A stretch of 31,272 bases of DNA, from positions 1 through 31,272 of the forward strand of contig JBBTCX010000284.1 in assembly GCA_038043045.1 (NCBI GenBank), in the 5' to 3' direction. Source of the DNA: JBBTCX01 sp038043045. GTDB taxonomy: Bacteria > Planctomycetota > Phycisphaerae > UBA1845. This document shows, in pieces, positions 8,482-16,098 of the stretch. The translations under genes and the position numbers were made by a program. Each line of letters starts with the position of its first letter. The first letter of the stretch is position 1. Under the pieces are notes generated by a model, which made no database searches, was not told the DNA's origin, and saw only the letters and a list, made by a program, of their open reading frames with translations.

Positions 8482-9618
8482 ATGAACAGAACCAAGTTCA
8501 TCGGAGCACTGGCCGCCTGCGCATTGGGCGTGCCATCGATCGCAGGGGCGGCGATGGACCCCATGTTGGCGCAGAAAACGCGGGAGGCCATTCATCGCGG
8601 GCTGACGTATCTCGTAGCCTCGCAATCCTCCGATGGGGGCTGGCAGGCTTTCGAGAAGACCCATCCCGCGATTACGGCACTGGCGATCAATGCGCTGTCC
8701 GACGATCCGCGATTCGGGCCCAACCACCCCGCAGTTTCGCGCGCGATCGAATGTTTGCTTCGATTTGAACAAGCCGATGGCGGCATCTACGCCGAAGCCG
8801 ACGGTCAGCCGAATTACCACACAAGTGTCGCACTCATGGCACTCGCGGCGTTAAAGGACCCGAAACACGCCGACCGCATCCGAAAAGCACAGGGCTTTCT
8901 CCGAAAAATTCAGTGGGACGACGGCGAAGGCTATGAAGCCTCCAGTCCGTGGTACGGCGGTCAGGGGTATGGAAAGCACAAGCGCCCCGACCTGTCCAAT
9001 ACCCAGATGATGGTGGAAGCTCTTCATGCCAGCGGGTTGGCCGAGGACGACCCCGCGTACAAGAAGGCCGCGACGTTCATTTCCCGGTGCCAGATGTTGT
9101 CAGCCACGAATGACCAGCCGTTTGCCGCCGGTCAAGGCGACGGCGGTTTCGTGTACACCCCGGCCAACGGCGGCGAGTCGATGGCTGGTACCGAAGTGGT
9201 CAACGATCGTCCGCGACTCCGCTCCTATGGTTCGATGACTTACGCGGGGTTTAAGAGTCTCCTCTACGCCAAGGTCGATCGTGGCGACCCGCGCATTCAA
9301 GCCGCCGTCGAATGGATTCGCCGCAATTACACGCTGGACCAAAACCCCAATATGCCGGGCGAGCAATCACGAGAGGGTTTGTATTATTATTACCACGTTT
9401 TTGCCCGGGCCATGCAAACCTGGGGCGAGGATATCTTTTCGGACGGCCAGGGTTTGCCCCACTCCTGGCGAAACGAATTGGCCGAGAAAGTGATTTCGCT
9501 TCAACGTGGGGATGGGAGCTGGGTGAACGAAAAAGATCGGTGGTTCGAAGGCAATCCGCACCTCGTGACCGCCTACGCAATTTTGGCACTGCAGGCCGCG
9601 TTGGAATCGGCCCCGTAA
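8482..9618 (+). CDS. Secreted prenyltransferase/squalene-cyclase repeat protein
   Basis: The protein has 378 residues. The ATG at 8482 is chosen because it gives a clear signal peptide (MNRTKFIGALAACALG... with a cut near AGA-A, residue 22); the frame upstream of it is non-coding in character. The mature part is an alpha/alpha-toroid of terpene-cyclase type with several QW-like repeats: SDGGWQAF, ADGGIYAEA, GDGGFVYTP and GDGSWVNEKD. It is far shorter than squalene-hopene cyclase (about 630-730 residues), and no DXDD catalytic motif was found. Such exported proteins are abundant in Planctomycetota and their role is unknown; a terpene-cyclising activity should not be assumed. It is divergent from comEC (91 bp gap). 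No Shine-Dalgarno is visible; TATCAT lies only eight bases before the ATG, so a leaderless mRNA is possible. Confidence 0.88.
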   Translation: MNRTKFIGALAACALGVPSIAGAAMDPMLAQKTREAIHRGLTYLVASQSSDGGWQAFEKTHPAITALAINALSDDPRFGPNHPAVSRAIECLLRFEQADGGIYAEADGQPNYHTSVALMALAALKDPKHADRIRKAQGFLRKIQWDDGEGYEASSPWYGGQGYGKHKRPDLSNTQMMVEALHASGLAEDDPAYKKAATFISRCQMLSATNDQPFAAGQGDGGFVYTPANGGESMAGTEVVNDRPRLRSYGSMTYAGFKSLLYAKVDRGDPRIQAAVEWIRRNYTLDQNPNMPGEQSREGLYYYYHVFARAMQTWGEDIFSDGQGLPHSWRNELAEKVISLQRGDGSWVNEKDRWFEGNPHLVTAYAILALQAALESAP

Positions 9619-9655
9619 TTTATGATTCTCCCTAACAGGAAACGGCAAGGAATTC

Positions 9656-10180
9656 ATGGGTCCACCTTTTGAAAACATTGGCGCGTTTGACTCCGACGAA
9701 TCACCGGATGAGTCGGTGCTGGAGGACGAGTCATCCTTGGGCGACGGTTCCTCTCGCGAACTGGTCGCCGATGAAGAATTCTCCGTCGCCGATCCAGGCG
9801 CGGCGAAGGACTCGATTGAGGGCCAACAGGTTGCCGAAGCGGATGATGCGACGGAAGGGGTTGCAAGAGAAATCACTGCCGCCGACAAACCGCGCGGCGA
9901 TGGCGTTCGTGGCCTTTCCGCCGGCACGATCATGGGTGAACTACAGCGAATTGAAGATGAAGTCCGCCAACTCCTGGAGCGGATGGATCCCCGGCGAAAG
10001 CGGCGCTTCGGCGGAACAAGGCGTTGGTACGAATTGGAAGAAGACCTCATCCAGTGGCAATTCGGGGACCGCTTTGACGAATCGACGTTGCAACGCATCC
10101 GGCAGCTCATCGCTCAGCGCCATTATCTTTATCGCCAAATCAGCTTCCTAGCGGGCACCCGACCGACGTGGAACACCTGA
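9656..10180 (+). CDS. Hypothetical acidic protein upstream of xseA
   Basis: The protein has 174 residues. AAGGA lies just upstream of the ATG at 9656, which supports this start. The first 90 residues are low-complexity and strongly acidic (many Asp, Glu and Ser) with no hydrophobic segment, so they are likely disordered. The last 80 residues look folded: a helix GELQRIEDEVRQLLERMDP, a basic RRKRRFGGTRRW turn, then helices around YELEEDLIQWQFGDRFDE and LQRIRQLIAQRHYLYRQISF. I do not recognise the family. Its TGA overlaps the xseA ATG in a TGATG arrangement, so it is co-translated with exonuclease VII. A role connected to DNA repair or to ExoVII is possible from context only. Confidence 0.75.
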   Translation: MGPPFENIGAFDSDESPDESVLEDESSLGDGSSRELVADEEFSVADPGAAKDSIEGQQVAEADDATEGVAREITAADKPRGDGVRGLSAGTIMGELQRIEDEVRQLLERMDPRRKRRFGGTRRWYELEEDLIQWQFGDRFDESTLQRIRQLIAQRHYLYRQISFLAGTRPTWNT

Positions 10181-11742
10181 TGGCCTCGGGCGAGCCGATT
10201 CCCATTCCCGGAAACCAATCCGCGTCGCGGGTTCGAAGTCCAAGCGGCCCATCGCGATTCTTGACTGTCACCCAGGTGACCACGATGGTCAAACAGGCCC
10301 TCGAAAGCTCGTTGCCGCCCACGCTGTACGTCGTCGGAGAAATCAGCAATTTCAAGCGACATACGAGCGGCCACCTTTATTTCACGCTGAAAGATTCGTG
10401 GAGCGAACTGGCGTGTGTCATGTGGCGCAGCGCGGCCGCATTCTTGCCATTTAAACCGGAGGACGGGCTTGAGGTTATTGCAACGGGAGGGATCGAAGTT
10501 TTTGAACGGGCCGGGCGTTACCAACTTTACGCTCGGAAGCTCGAGCCGAAGGGAATCGGCGCTCTTGAGCTGGCCTTTCGCCAGCTTTATCAAAAGCTCT
10601 CCGCCGAAGGTCTTTTTGATCTGAAACGCAAGAAACCGATCCCGCGTTTTCCCGAACGAATCATGATTATCACCAGCCCGACCGGAGCCGCCGTGGCGGA
10701 TATTTTCCACGCGATTCATCGCCGGTTTCCGTGCGTGGAGGTTCTTCTCTATCCGGTTTCCGTTCAAGGCAAAGGGGCCGCTGCGGAAATCGCCGAGGCG
10801 ATTCGCAACGTGAATCATCGCGCAGGGTCACTGGGTGGCATTGATGTGATGATCGTCGGACGCGGCGGAGGATCGCTCGAAGACCTTTGGGCGTTTAACG
10901 AGGAAGGCGTTGCACGTGCGATCGCCGCAAGCCGCATTCCGATCATCAGCGCCGTCGGGCATGAAGTCGATGTGACGATTGCCGATCTCGTCGCCGATCT
11001 CCGCGCCGCCACCCCCACCGCCGCCGCGGAACTTGCGGTTCCGGTACTTCAGGACGTTCTTGCTTCGCTCGATCTTTTCCAAGCTCGCTTTCTTCGGACG
11101 GTGAATGCCCGCGCCGAAGTGTCAACCGCGCGGCTCGCGGGGCTGCTACAGAGAGGATTTTTCCGCGATCCAGCGGGTCTAATCCTTCGCTCCGAACAGT
11201 GGCTGGACGACGTGTACCATCGGGCGAATCGCGGGCTTCATTGCCGCGTTCACGAAGGTCGTCGCCGACTCGATTCCATCGCGCCTTCGATCGATCGTCT
11301 CGCTCCGCATGCCATCTTGAAGAATGCCCGCGAGCGACTTCGGGCCACGCTCGACCGCATGCACTGGGCGATGTGCAGCCGGACCGCAGACCAAGATCGG
11401 CGACTCGTTCGATCGGACGAACGGCTTCGAATTCTGCTTCCGAATGCAAAAACCGCCGCCGCAACGAGGCTCGACGCCCTCGCCGAAAAGATTCCCAATC
11501 TCTTACGGCACCGCCTCACCCTCCTGGCCGAACAGCTTCGAGGTCGACACGACCTTCTCAGCGCCCTCGGCTACAAGAGTATCCTCGGTCGCGGATTCTC
11601 CATCACCCGGCGCAAAAAAGACGGCCAAATCATCCGTTCAACCCACCAGATTCATGCCCTCGACCGCATAGAAACGGAGTTGCTTGAAGGCCGGTTCGAA
11701 TCCGACATCGTCGCCCTTCATCAGCAGGAACTTTTTGAATAA
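10180..11742 (+). CDS. xseA: Exodeoxyribonuclease VII large subunit
   Basis: The protein has 520 residues and is the large, catalytic subunit of exonuclease VII, which degrades single-stranded DNA from both ends in repair. The N-terminal OB-fold domain (about 20-115) begins with LTVTQVTTMVKQALE and contains the hallmark YVVGEISNFKRHTSGHLYFT. The catalytic core shows IMIITSPTGAAVADI, VGRGGGSLEDLWAFNEE and SAVGHEVDVTIADLVADLRA. A long helical C-terminal region ends in ALGYKSILGRGFSI, typical of the family. The ATG at 10180 overlaps the preceding gene's stop; a GTG four codons earlier (10168) is an alternative start. xseB follows 55 bp downstream. Confidence 0.96.
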   Translation: MASGEPIPIPGNQSASRVRSPSGPSRFLTVTQVTTMVKQALESSLPPTLYVVGEISNFKRHTSGHLYFTLKDSWSELACVMWRSAAAFLPFKPEDGLEVIATGGIEVFERAGRYQLYARKLEPKGIGALELAFRQLYQKLSAEGLFDLKRKKPIPRFPERIMIITSPTGAAVADIFHAIHRRFPCVEVLLYPVSVQGKGAAAEIAEAIRNVNHRAGSLGGIDVMIVGRGGGSLEDLWAFNEEGVARAIAASRIPIISAVGHEVDVTIADLVADLRAATPTAAAELAVPVLQDVLASLDLFQARFLRTVNARAEVSTARLAGLLQRGFFRDPAGLILRSEQWLDDVYHRANRGLHCRVHEGRRRLDSIAPSIDRLAPHAILKNARERLRATLDRMHWAMCSRTADQDRRLVRSDERLRILLPNAKTAAATRLDALAEKIPNLLRHRLTLLAEQLRGRHDLLSALGYKSILGRGFSITRRKKDGQIIRSTHQIHALDRIETELLEGRFESDIVALHQQELFE

Positions 11743-11797
11743 CATGTCGTGGCGTGCGTGGCGACCGGTTCGCCGGCGAGATTCATCCGAGACGACC

Positions 11798-12055
11798 ATG
11801 AGCAAAAAGAAACCCAGCTTCGAGGAAGCCTTGAAACAACTAGAGCAGGTCGCCGAGCAGATCGAGCAAGGCAAGATCGGGCTCGAAGACTCCATCGCTA
11901 AATATGAAGAAGGCATGATCCTGGTCAAGCACTGCCGCGACATCCTCTCCAGGGCCGAGCACCGAATCCAACAACTTCAATCCGCGCCCGACGGCTCGCT
12001 CACCACCGCTCTCTTCGACATGCCGGAGGAGATGAGTCAACCCGAAGCGGGGTAG
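11798..12055 (+). CDS. xseB: Exodeoxyribonuclease VII small subunit
   Basis: The protein has 85 residues, the usual size for the small subunit that binds several-fold to XseA. It shows the typical SFEEALKQLEQVAEQIEQGK and LEDSIAKYEEGM helices, then LVKHCRDILSRAEHRI. The start is placed at the ATG at 11798, where similarity begins. An ATG at 11744, two bases after the xseA stop, would add 18 basic residues unlike the family and is less likely, although the spacing would suit coupling. Neither has a strong ribosome binding site. It is the last gene of the 8482-12055 plus-strand run and converges with the DUF6941-type gene. Confidence 0.94.
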   Translation: MSKKKPSFEEALKQLEQVAEQIEQGKIGLEDSIAKYEEGMILVKHCRDILSRAEHRIQQLQSAPDGSLTTALFDMPEEMSQPEAG

Positions 12056-12083
12056 GCGACCCGATTTCGCTGCAAAGGCCGCG

Positions 12084-12515
12084 CTATTCGTTCGGCGGTT
12101 TTTGCTGCCGAGGTCTGAGTTGCAACAACTGAAGTCTGGCCTCGCGCAAGAGTTCTCCGCCAACGAAAATTTGGACGCGATATTCCCCCGGCGCTGGAAA
12201 CGTCAGCCCATGAAACTGCAACGCCAGATTGGCGATCGCCCGCGGGTTTTTGAAATCCACCCCGCCGCGTCCCTCGACGATCGGCGGTCGGGCATCATCC
12301 GAATCCGCAATACGGATCGTCAATTCCGTCTTTCCATACCCTTCCGTCAGCGCGACGTATACACAGAGTTGGGCATGGGTCGCGGGAAACCCCGGCGAAT
12401 GAATGGCCGTGAACATTCCGATGAGCGATTGCTTTCCCGTCAATCGATCGGTGATGATCTGATCGCAAACGATCATCGATAAAATGTCGGGTTTCGGTCG
12501 CTCCGTGGTGGCCAT
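12084..12515 (-). CDS. DUF6941-type conserved hypothetical protein
   Basis: The protein has 143 residues. The ATG at 12515 has AAGGAA five bases upstream, better than the ATG seven codons earlier. It looks like one compact beta-rich cytoplasmic domain: CDQIITDRLTGKQSLIGMF, a FPATHAQLCVYVALTEGYGK segment, and a C-terminal half ending GEYRVQIFVGGELLREARLQ. I associate the TGKQSLIG-type N-terminus with DUF6941, a family of unknown function frequent in Planctomycetota; this is from memory and unverified. There is no signal peptide, membrane segment or obvious catalytic motif. It lies 92 bp downstream of acs on the same strand and may be its distal partner, but the spacing does not force that. Confidence 0.75.
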   Translation of the reverse strand: MATTERPKPDILSMIVCDQIITDRLTGKQSLIGMFTAIHSPGFPATHAQLCVYVALTEGYGKTELTIRIADSDDARPPIVEGRGGVDFKNPRAIANLALQFHGLTFPAPGEYRVQIFVGGELLREARLQLLQLRPRQQKPPNE

Positions 12516-12607
12516 GAGGTTCCTTTCCAGGGGCATTCTACCCGAAGGATGTTTTTCGTGGGCGCTCTTTTCACGCGAGGCGTTCCCCGTGAAGGTGAGG
12601 CGGCATG

Positions 12608-14560
12608 CTACTTGTTTTTGATCAAGTACTCTACCACGGCCGGGTCGGCCAGGGTTGTAGTGTCGCCGACTTCTTCGGGTTTGCCTTCGGCGATTTTGCG
12701 AAGGATGCGGCGCATGATTTTTCCAGACCGCGTTTTGGGAAGCGAAGGAGCCCAGTGGATCACATCCGGTGCGGCGATCGCGCCGATCTCTTTTCGCACA
12801 TGACCGACCAGTTCTTTTTTCAACGTGTCAGAGTAATCCCTTCCCGTTTTTAAGGTAACGTATGCATAAATGCCTTGACCCTTGATGTCGTGCGGAAATC
12901 CGACAACGGCCGCTTCGGCCACGGCCTGATGAGAGACTAATGCGCTTTCGACTTCGGCAGTACCGAGTCGATGTCCGGCGACGTTGATGACATCATCGAT
13001 GCGTCCGGTGATCCAATAGTATCCGTCTTCGTCTCGTCGACAGCCGTCGCCGGTGAAATATAAACCCGGGCAACGGGTGAAATAGGTTTCCTTGAAGCGT
13101 TCGTGTTGACCGTAAACCGTTCGCATAATTCCAGGCCAAGGTTCTTCAAGGAATAACGCACCACTTCCGGCGCCTTCGATGCGTTTGTTGTGCTCGTCGA
13201 GAAGAACGGGTTTGACCCCGAAGTAGGGCAGAGTCGCGGAGCCGGGTTTGGTAGGAGTCGCGCCCGGTAGCGGCGTGATGAGGATGCCTCCGGTTTCGGT
13301 CTGCCACCAGGTGTCAACGATCGGGCACTTTTCTTTTCCGACGACACGGTGATACCACATCCAAGCTTCCGGGTTGATCGGTTCCCCGACGGTGCCGAGA
13401 AGGCGAAGGCTGGTCAGGTTGCGTTTGTTCACCGGGTCATCGCCTTCGCGCATGATGGCGCGGATGGCGGTCGGGGCCGTATAGAACGTATTGACTTTGT
13501 ATTTATCCACGACATCCCAAAATCGGCCCGCGTCGGGATAGGTGGGAATGCCTTCGAACAGGATCGACGTCGCCCCGGCGCAGAGCGGCCCGTAGACGAT
13601 GTACGAATGTCCCGTGACCCAGCCGATGTCGGCGGTGCACCAGAACATGTCGCCGTCGTGGTAATCGAAAACATGTCGAAACGTCGTCGCGGTGTACACC
13701 ATGTACCCGCCGGTGGTATGGAGCACGCCTTTGGGTTTTCCGGTGGAGCCGGAGGTGTAAAGAATGAAAAGCGGATCTTCCGAGTCCATCCATTCCGGTT
13801 CGCAAGAAGCCGATGCGGGTTTCATCACGTCGTGCCACCAATGGTCACGACCCGATTTCATGGTGATCGGAGTGCGCTTGGCGCCGACCCGTTCGAAGAC
13901 AATGCACGTTCGCACGTGGACGCCTCGCCCGGCGGCGAGGGTCATGGCTTGATCGGCGTTGGCTTTGAGAAAAACTTCCTTCGCTCCGCGAAAAGTGCCG
14001 TCGCTGGTGATCAGGACTTCGCACTGGGAGTCGACGATGCGGTCTCCAAGCGAATCGGGACTAAACCCCCCGAATACGACGGAGTGAACTGCGCCGATTC
14101 GCGCGCAGGCCAGCATGGCAATCGGCAATTCCACCACCATCGGCAGGTAGATCGAAACGCGATCCCCTTTCTTGACCCCGAAGGATTTGAGCACGTTGGC
14201 GAATTTGCAGACTTCCGTGTGCAGTTGGCGATAAGTCAGCCTCCCGTCTTCACCGGGTTCATTGCCTTCCCAAAGAAGAGCAATCTGTTCGCCACGCTTG
14301 TCCAGGTGCCGATCCAAGGCGTTGTAGGACACGTTGGTCTGTCCGCCGAGAAAATATTTCACGGAAATGGCGTTCTTGAAATCAAACTCGCGCACCGTGT
14401 GCCATTTCTTCTTCCAATAGAACTCCTCCGCAAGTTCGCCCCAGAACCCATCCGGGTCGGCAATGGAGCGTTGATACATTTGGCGATATTGGTCGAGGGA
14501 CTTGACATACGCCTTGGAGGAAAAGTCCGCCGGGGGTGGAAAAGTATGGGTGTTGCTCAT
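12608..14560 (-). CDS. acs: Acetyl-coenzyme A synthetase
   Basis: The protein has 650 residues, the standard length. It activates acetate to acetyl-CoA through acetyl-AMP, feeding central metabolism. Seen features include WEGNEPGEDGRLTYRQLH, the P-loop-like ILYTSGSTGKPKGVLHTTGG, WCTADIGWVTGHSYIVYGPL, WWQTETGGILITPLPG, and the A10 region PKTRSGKIMRRILRKIA. Lys614 there matches the lysine that is reversibly acetylated in studied Acs enzymes, so post-translational control is possible. No AcuA- or CobB-like gene is in the window. The gene lies 45 bp downstream of hsp20 on the same strand; read-through from the hsp20 promoter is possible. The start has no strong ribosome binding site. Confidence 0.97.
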   Translation of the reverse strand: MSNTHTFPPPADFSSKAYVKSLDQYRQMYQRSIADPDGFWGELAEEFYWKKKWHTVREFDFKNAISVKYFLGGQTNVSYNALDRHLDKRGEQIALLWEGNEPGEDGRLTYRQLHTEVCKFANVLKSFGVKKGDRVSIYLPMVVELPIAMLACARIGAVHSVVFGGFSPDSLGDRIVDSQCEVLITSDGTFRGAKEVFLKANADQAMTLAAGRGVHVRTCIVFERVGAKRTPITMKSGRDHWWHDVMKPASASCEPEWMDSEDPLFILYTSGSTGKPKGVLHTTGGYMVYTATTFRHVFDYHDGDMFWCTADIGWVTGHSYIVYGPLCAGATSILFEGIPTYPDAGRFWDVVDKYKVNTFYTAPTAIRAIMREGDDPVNKRNLTSLRLLGTVGEPINPEAWMWYHRVVGKEKCPIVDTWWQTETGGILITPLPGATPTKPGSATLPYFGVKPVLLDEHNKRIEGAGSGALFLEEPWPGIMRTVYGQHERFKETYFTRCPGLYFTGDGCRRDEDGYYWITGRIDDVINVAGHRLGTAEVESALVSHQAVAEAAVVGFPHDIKGQGIYAYVTLKTGRDYSDTLKKELVGHVRKEIGAIAAPDVIHWAPSLPKTRSGKIMRRILRKIAEGKPEEVGDTTTLADPAVVEYLIKNK

Positions 14561-14605
14561 GGGTTCAAACTCAACAAAGGGCTGCCACTACCACTCGATC
14601 CGCGG

Positions 14606-15064
14606 TTACTCGTCCTGTATCTCAATCTTCACCGACTTCGGGCGGTTGGCTTCCGGTTTGGGGAGGGTGACTTCCAACACCCCGCCGTGAAATTTGGCCG
14701 ACACGCGGGCGGAATCGACTTCCGCCGGAAGATCGACCGTTCGGCAAAACGCACCAAAGCGACGTTCGGCATGGACGGCCCTGGTCTGCTCGTTGATTTC
14801 GGTCGTCGGTTCCTTGCGGCCTCTAATGGTGACTGAATTCGCCGCGTGGCTGACGTCGATTTCATTGGGATGCACGCCGGGAACTTCGACGAAAAGCACA
14901 AATCGATCGGGGTATTCGTACAGGTCGAAGGCCGGCCCCCATTCTTGACCGTCGAACGGTCGAGTGGAGATTCCGCCGTGCCAGACGCGTTCCACCACGC
15001 GGTTCATTTCGTCCTGTAGTCGGTTGATGAAAAACTGTGGGTCGGGGATAGGCCAAGGAGCCAT
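14606..15064 (-). CDS. Hsp20/alpha-crystallin family small heat-shock protein
   Basis: The protein has 152 residues and is an ATP-independent holdase chaperone. An N-terminal arm (about 1-42, with PQFFINRLQDEMNRVVERVW) is followed by the alpha-crystallin domain: AFDLYEYPDRFVLFVEVPGV, then NEIDVSHAANSVTIRG, RRFGAFCRTVDLPAEVD and AKFHGGVLEVTLPK. The C-terminal tail contains an IEI motif, the I-x-I element used for oligomer assembly. The ATG at 15064 has GGAG eight bases upstream. A TATAAT box (15124-15129) and a perfect palindrome (15095-15113) lie in the 72 bp upstream region, which points to its own regulated promoter. Confidence 0.95.
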   Translation of the reverse strand: MAPWPIPDPQFFINRLQDEMNRVVERVWHGGISTRPFDGQEWGPAFDLYEYPDRFVLFVEVPGVHPNEIDVSHAANSVTIRGRKEPTTEINEQTRAVHAERRFGAFCRTVDLPAEVDSARVSAKFHGGVLEVTLPKPEANRPKSVKIEIQDE

Positions 15065-15084
15065 GAATCAAACTCCAGCGTAGT

Positions 15085-15120
15085 GAGCGTTCTCCTCGAC
15101 GAACGTCGTCGAGACAGCTC
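15085..15120 (-). promoter_or_regulatory. Palindrome / hairpin in the hsp20 leader
   Basis: CTCGACGA-ACG-TCGTCGAG (15095-15113) is a perfect inverted repeat with 8 bp arms and a three-base centre. GAGC (15085-15088) and GCTC (15117-15120) extend it as an outer stem after an internal loop. It would occupy about the first 25 bases of the hsp20 transcript, given the TATAAT box just upstream. It could be a repressor operator placed like CIRCE, though the sequence is not CIRCE, or a 5' RNA hairpin affecting stability or acting as a thermometer. The ribosome binding site (GGAG) lies outside the stem, about 10 bases further on. Confidence 0.65.
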
Positions 15121-15123
15121 CCT

Positions 15124-15129
15124 ATTATA
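15124..15129 (-). promoter_or_regulatory. Predicted -10 box of the hsp20 promoter
   Basis: The minus strand reads a perfect TATAAT. With usual spacing, transcription would begin near 15117, giving a leader of about 53 bases. No good TTGACA-like -35 box lies 16-18 bp upstream, inside the yceH 3' end. The promoter is therefore weak, activator-dependent, or used by an alternative sigma factor. Confidence 0.5.
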
Positions 15130-15136
15130 GAGGAAA

Positions 15137-15853
15137 CTAGGGTTGATCGTCGACAGGTCGGACTTGGGAAACTTCGGTCGGGGCTTCTTGGATTCGGGCG
15201 AGCAAAAAAGCCACCTGCTCTTCGAGTTTGTTCAGACGGACTTTGATGTCCGCGAATTCGTCCGAATCCGCTGGCGTCGCCGCGCGTGGAACCGTCGGGG
15301 GTTCGATCCGCGGCGCGGGTGGCGTACCGGCTATGGACAAAAGCGGTTGAATTCCTTCCTGGCAAAAAAGGTGTCGGAATCGATTGGTCGACTTCCCGGG
15401 CTCGCGCGGAAGTTCCGCAACAAATCGGTGTTCGGGGGTCATCAGCCCCTGAAGGGTCACCATCACGGAATCGACATCTTGGAAGGGGGTCATTCGCGAT
15501 GCGTGGGTTCGAAGCTCCCCCGCGGTTTGCCGCCCGCGAAGCATGAGCTCGGCCATGACGGCTTGCTCTCGCCGGTCCCATTTGAAAACGTCCAAAGCTT
15601 TATGTTCAAAGCGGTTGGAGCGAGCACCGGCGGAAGGCGGGGCTTGAACCACGAGGTGTTTGTGCTGCAAAGTCCGAAGAGCGGCGGATATATCGTACTC
15701 GCGGAGCTGAAGCACCGGGTCGCGATTTTGAAGTTGATTGGCCCCCGCCACCAGGGAATTGAGGGTAAGCGGATAACTGCCGGATTGCGATAGCGCTTTT
15801 TCAATGAGCACCCCGAGGATTCTGATTTCTATTTCCTGGAGTGTGATCTGCAT
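15137..15853 (-). CDS. YceH/DUF480 family protein
   Basis: The protein has 238 residues. The start is the ATG at 15853, where the conserved family begins: LQEIEIRILGVLIEKAL, followed by YPLTLNSLVAGANQLQNRDP, then LRTLQHKHLV, NRFEHK and AVMAELMLRGRQTAGELRTH. This matches the DUF480 tandem winged-helix fold. The family is conserved in many bacteria but its function is not settled; DNA binding is inferred from the fold. The C-terminal extension (about 170-238) is proline-rich and then predicted coiled coil (FADIKVRLNKLEEQVAFLLA). The frame is open further upstream, but that part lacks family similarity. It is divergent from the OPT transporter and lies 72 bp upstream of hsp20. Confidence 0.88.
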   Translation of the reverse strand: MQITLQEIEIRILGVLIEKALSQSGSYPLTLNSLVAGANQLQNRDPVLQLREYDISAALRTLQHKHLVVQAPPSAGARSNRFEHKALDVFKWDRREQAVMAELMLRGRQTAGELRTHASRMTPFQDVDSVMVTLQGLMTPEHRFVAELPREPGKSTNRFRHLFCQEGIQPLLSIAGTPPAPRIEPPTVPRAATPADSDEFADIKVRLNKLEEQVAFLLARIQEAPTEVSQVRPVDDQP

Positions 15854-16018
15854 GGCGCACCATCGCTTTTTGAAGTCCCGCCCCGACCGTTGAAGCCAAG
15901 GCGCCGTCCATTCCCTCGGCTCCGTGAGCGTAAGAGTCTCCGCGTGCACGGTCAATGGGGCGAAAGCGTGACGGATTACATGCCAGTACATAGGCCGATA
16001 GACTGCTTGCGTCTTCAG

Positions 16019-16043
16019 GGCCGAGAAGCGACACTGTTCGGCC
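16019..16043 (+). promoter_or_regulatory. Stem-loop in the OPT transporter leader
   Basis: GGCCGA (16019-16024) and TCGGCC (16038-16043) form a perfect 6 bp stem with a 13-base loop, 55 bases before the OPT gene. A second GGCCGA at 15993-15998 could compete for the same TCGGCC arm, giving two mutually exclusive folds. No clear promoter was found in the gap. Confidence 0.4.
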
Positions 16044-16098
16044 TCATGGCCAGCCAATTTGATATGCTGTTTTTTCTTTTGCAAAATGGAGATCGTCC

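Noticed and set aside
12570..12593. TTCACG/CGTGAA inverted repeat downstream of acs as a terminator
   Set aside because: The loop is 12 bases and no T-run follows on the minus strand; too weak to call.
13349..14836. A 495-codon open frame on the plus strand opposite acs and part of hsp20
   Set aside because: It mirrors the strong Acs and Hsp20 frames, has no recognisable domain, and is explained by the codon bias of the real genes on the other strand.
16059..16086. TTGATA with CAAAAT as the OPT gene promoter
   Set aside because: Transcription would begin after the ribosome binding site GGAG, which is not workable.
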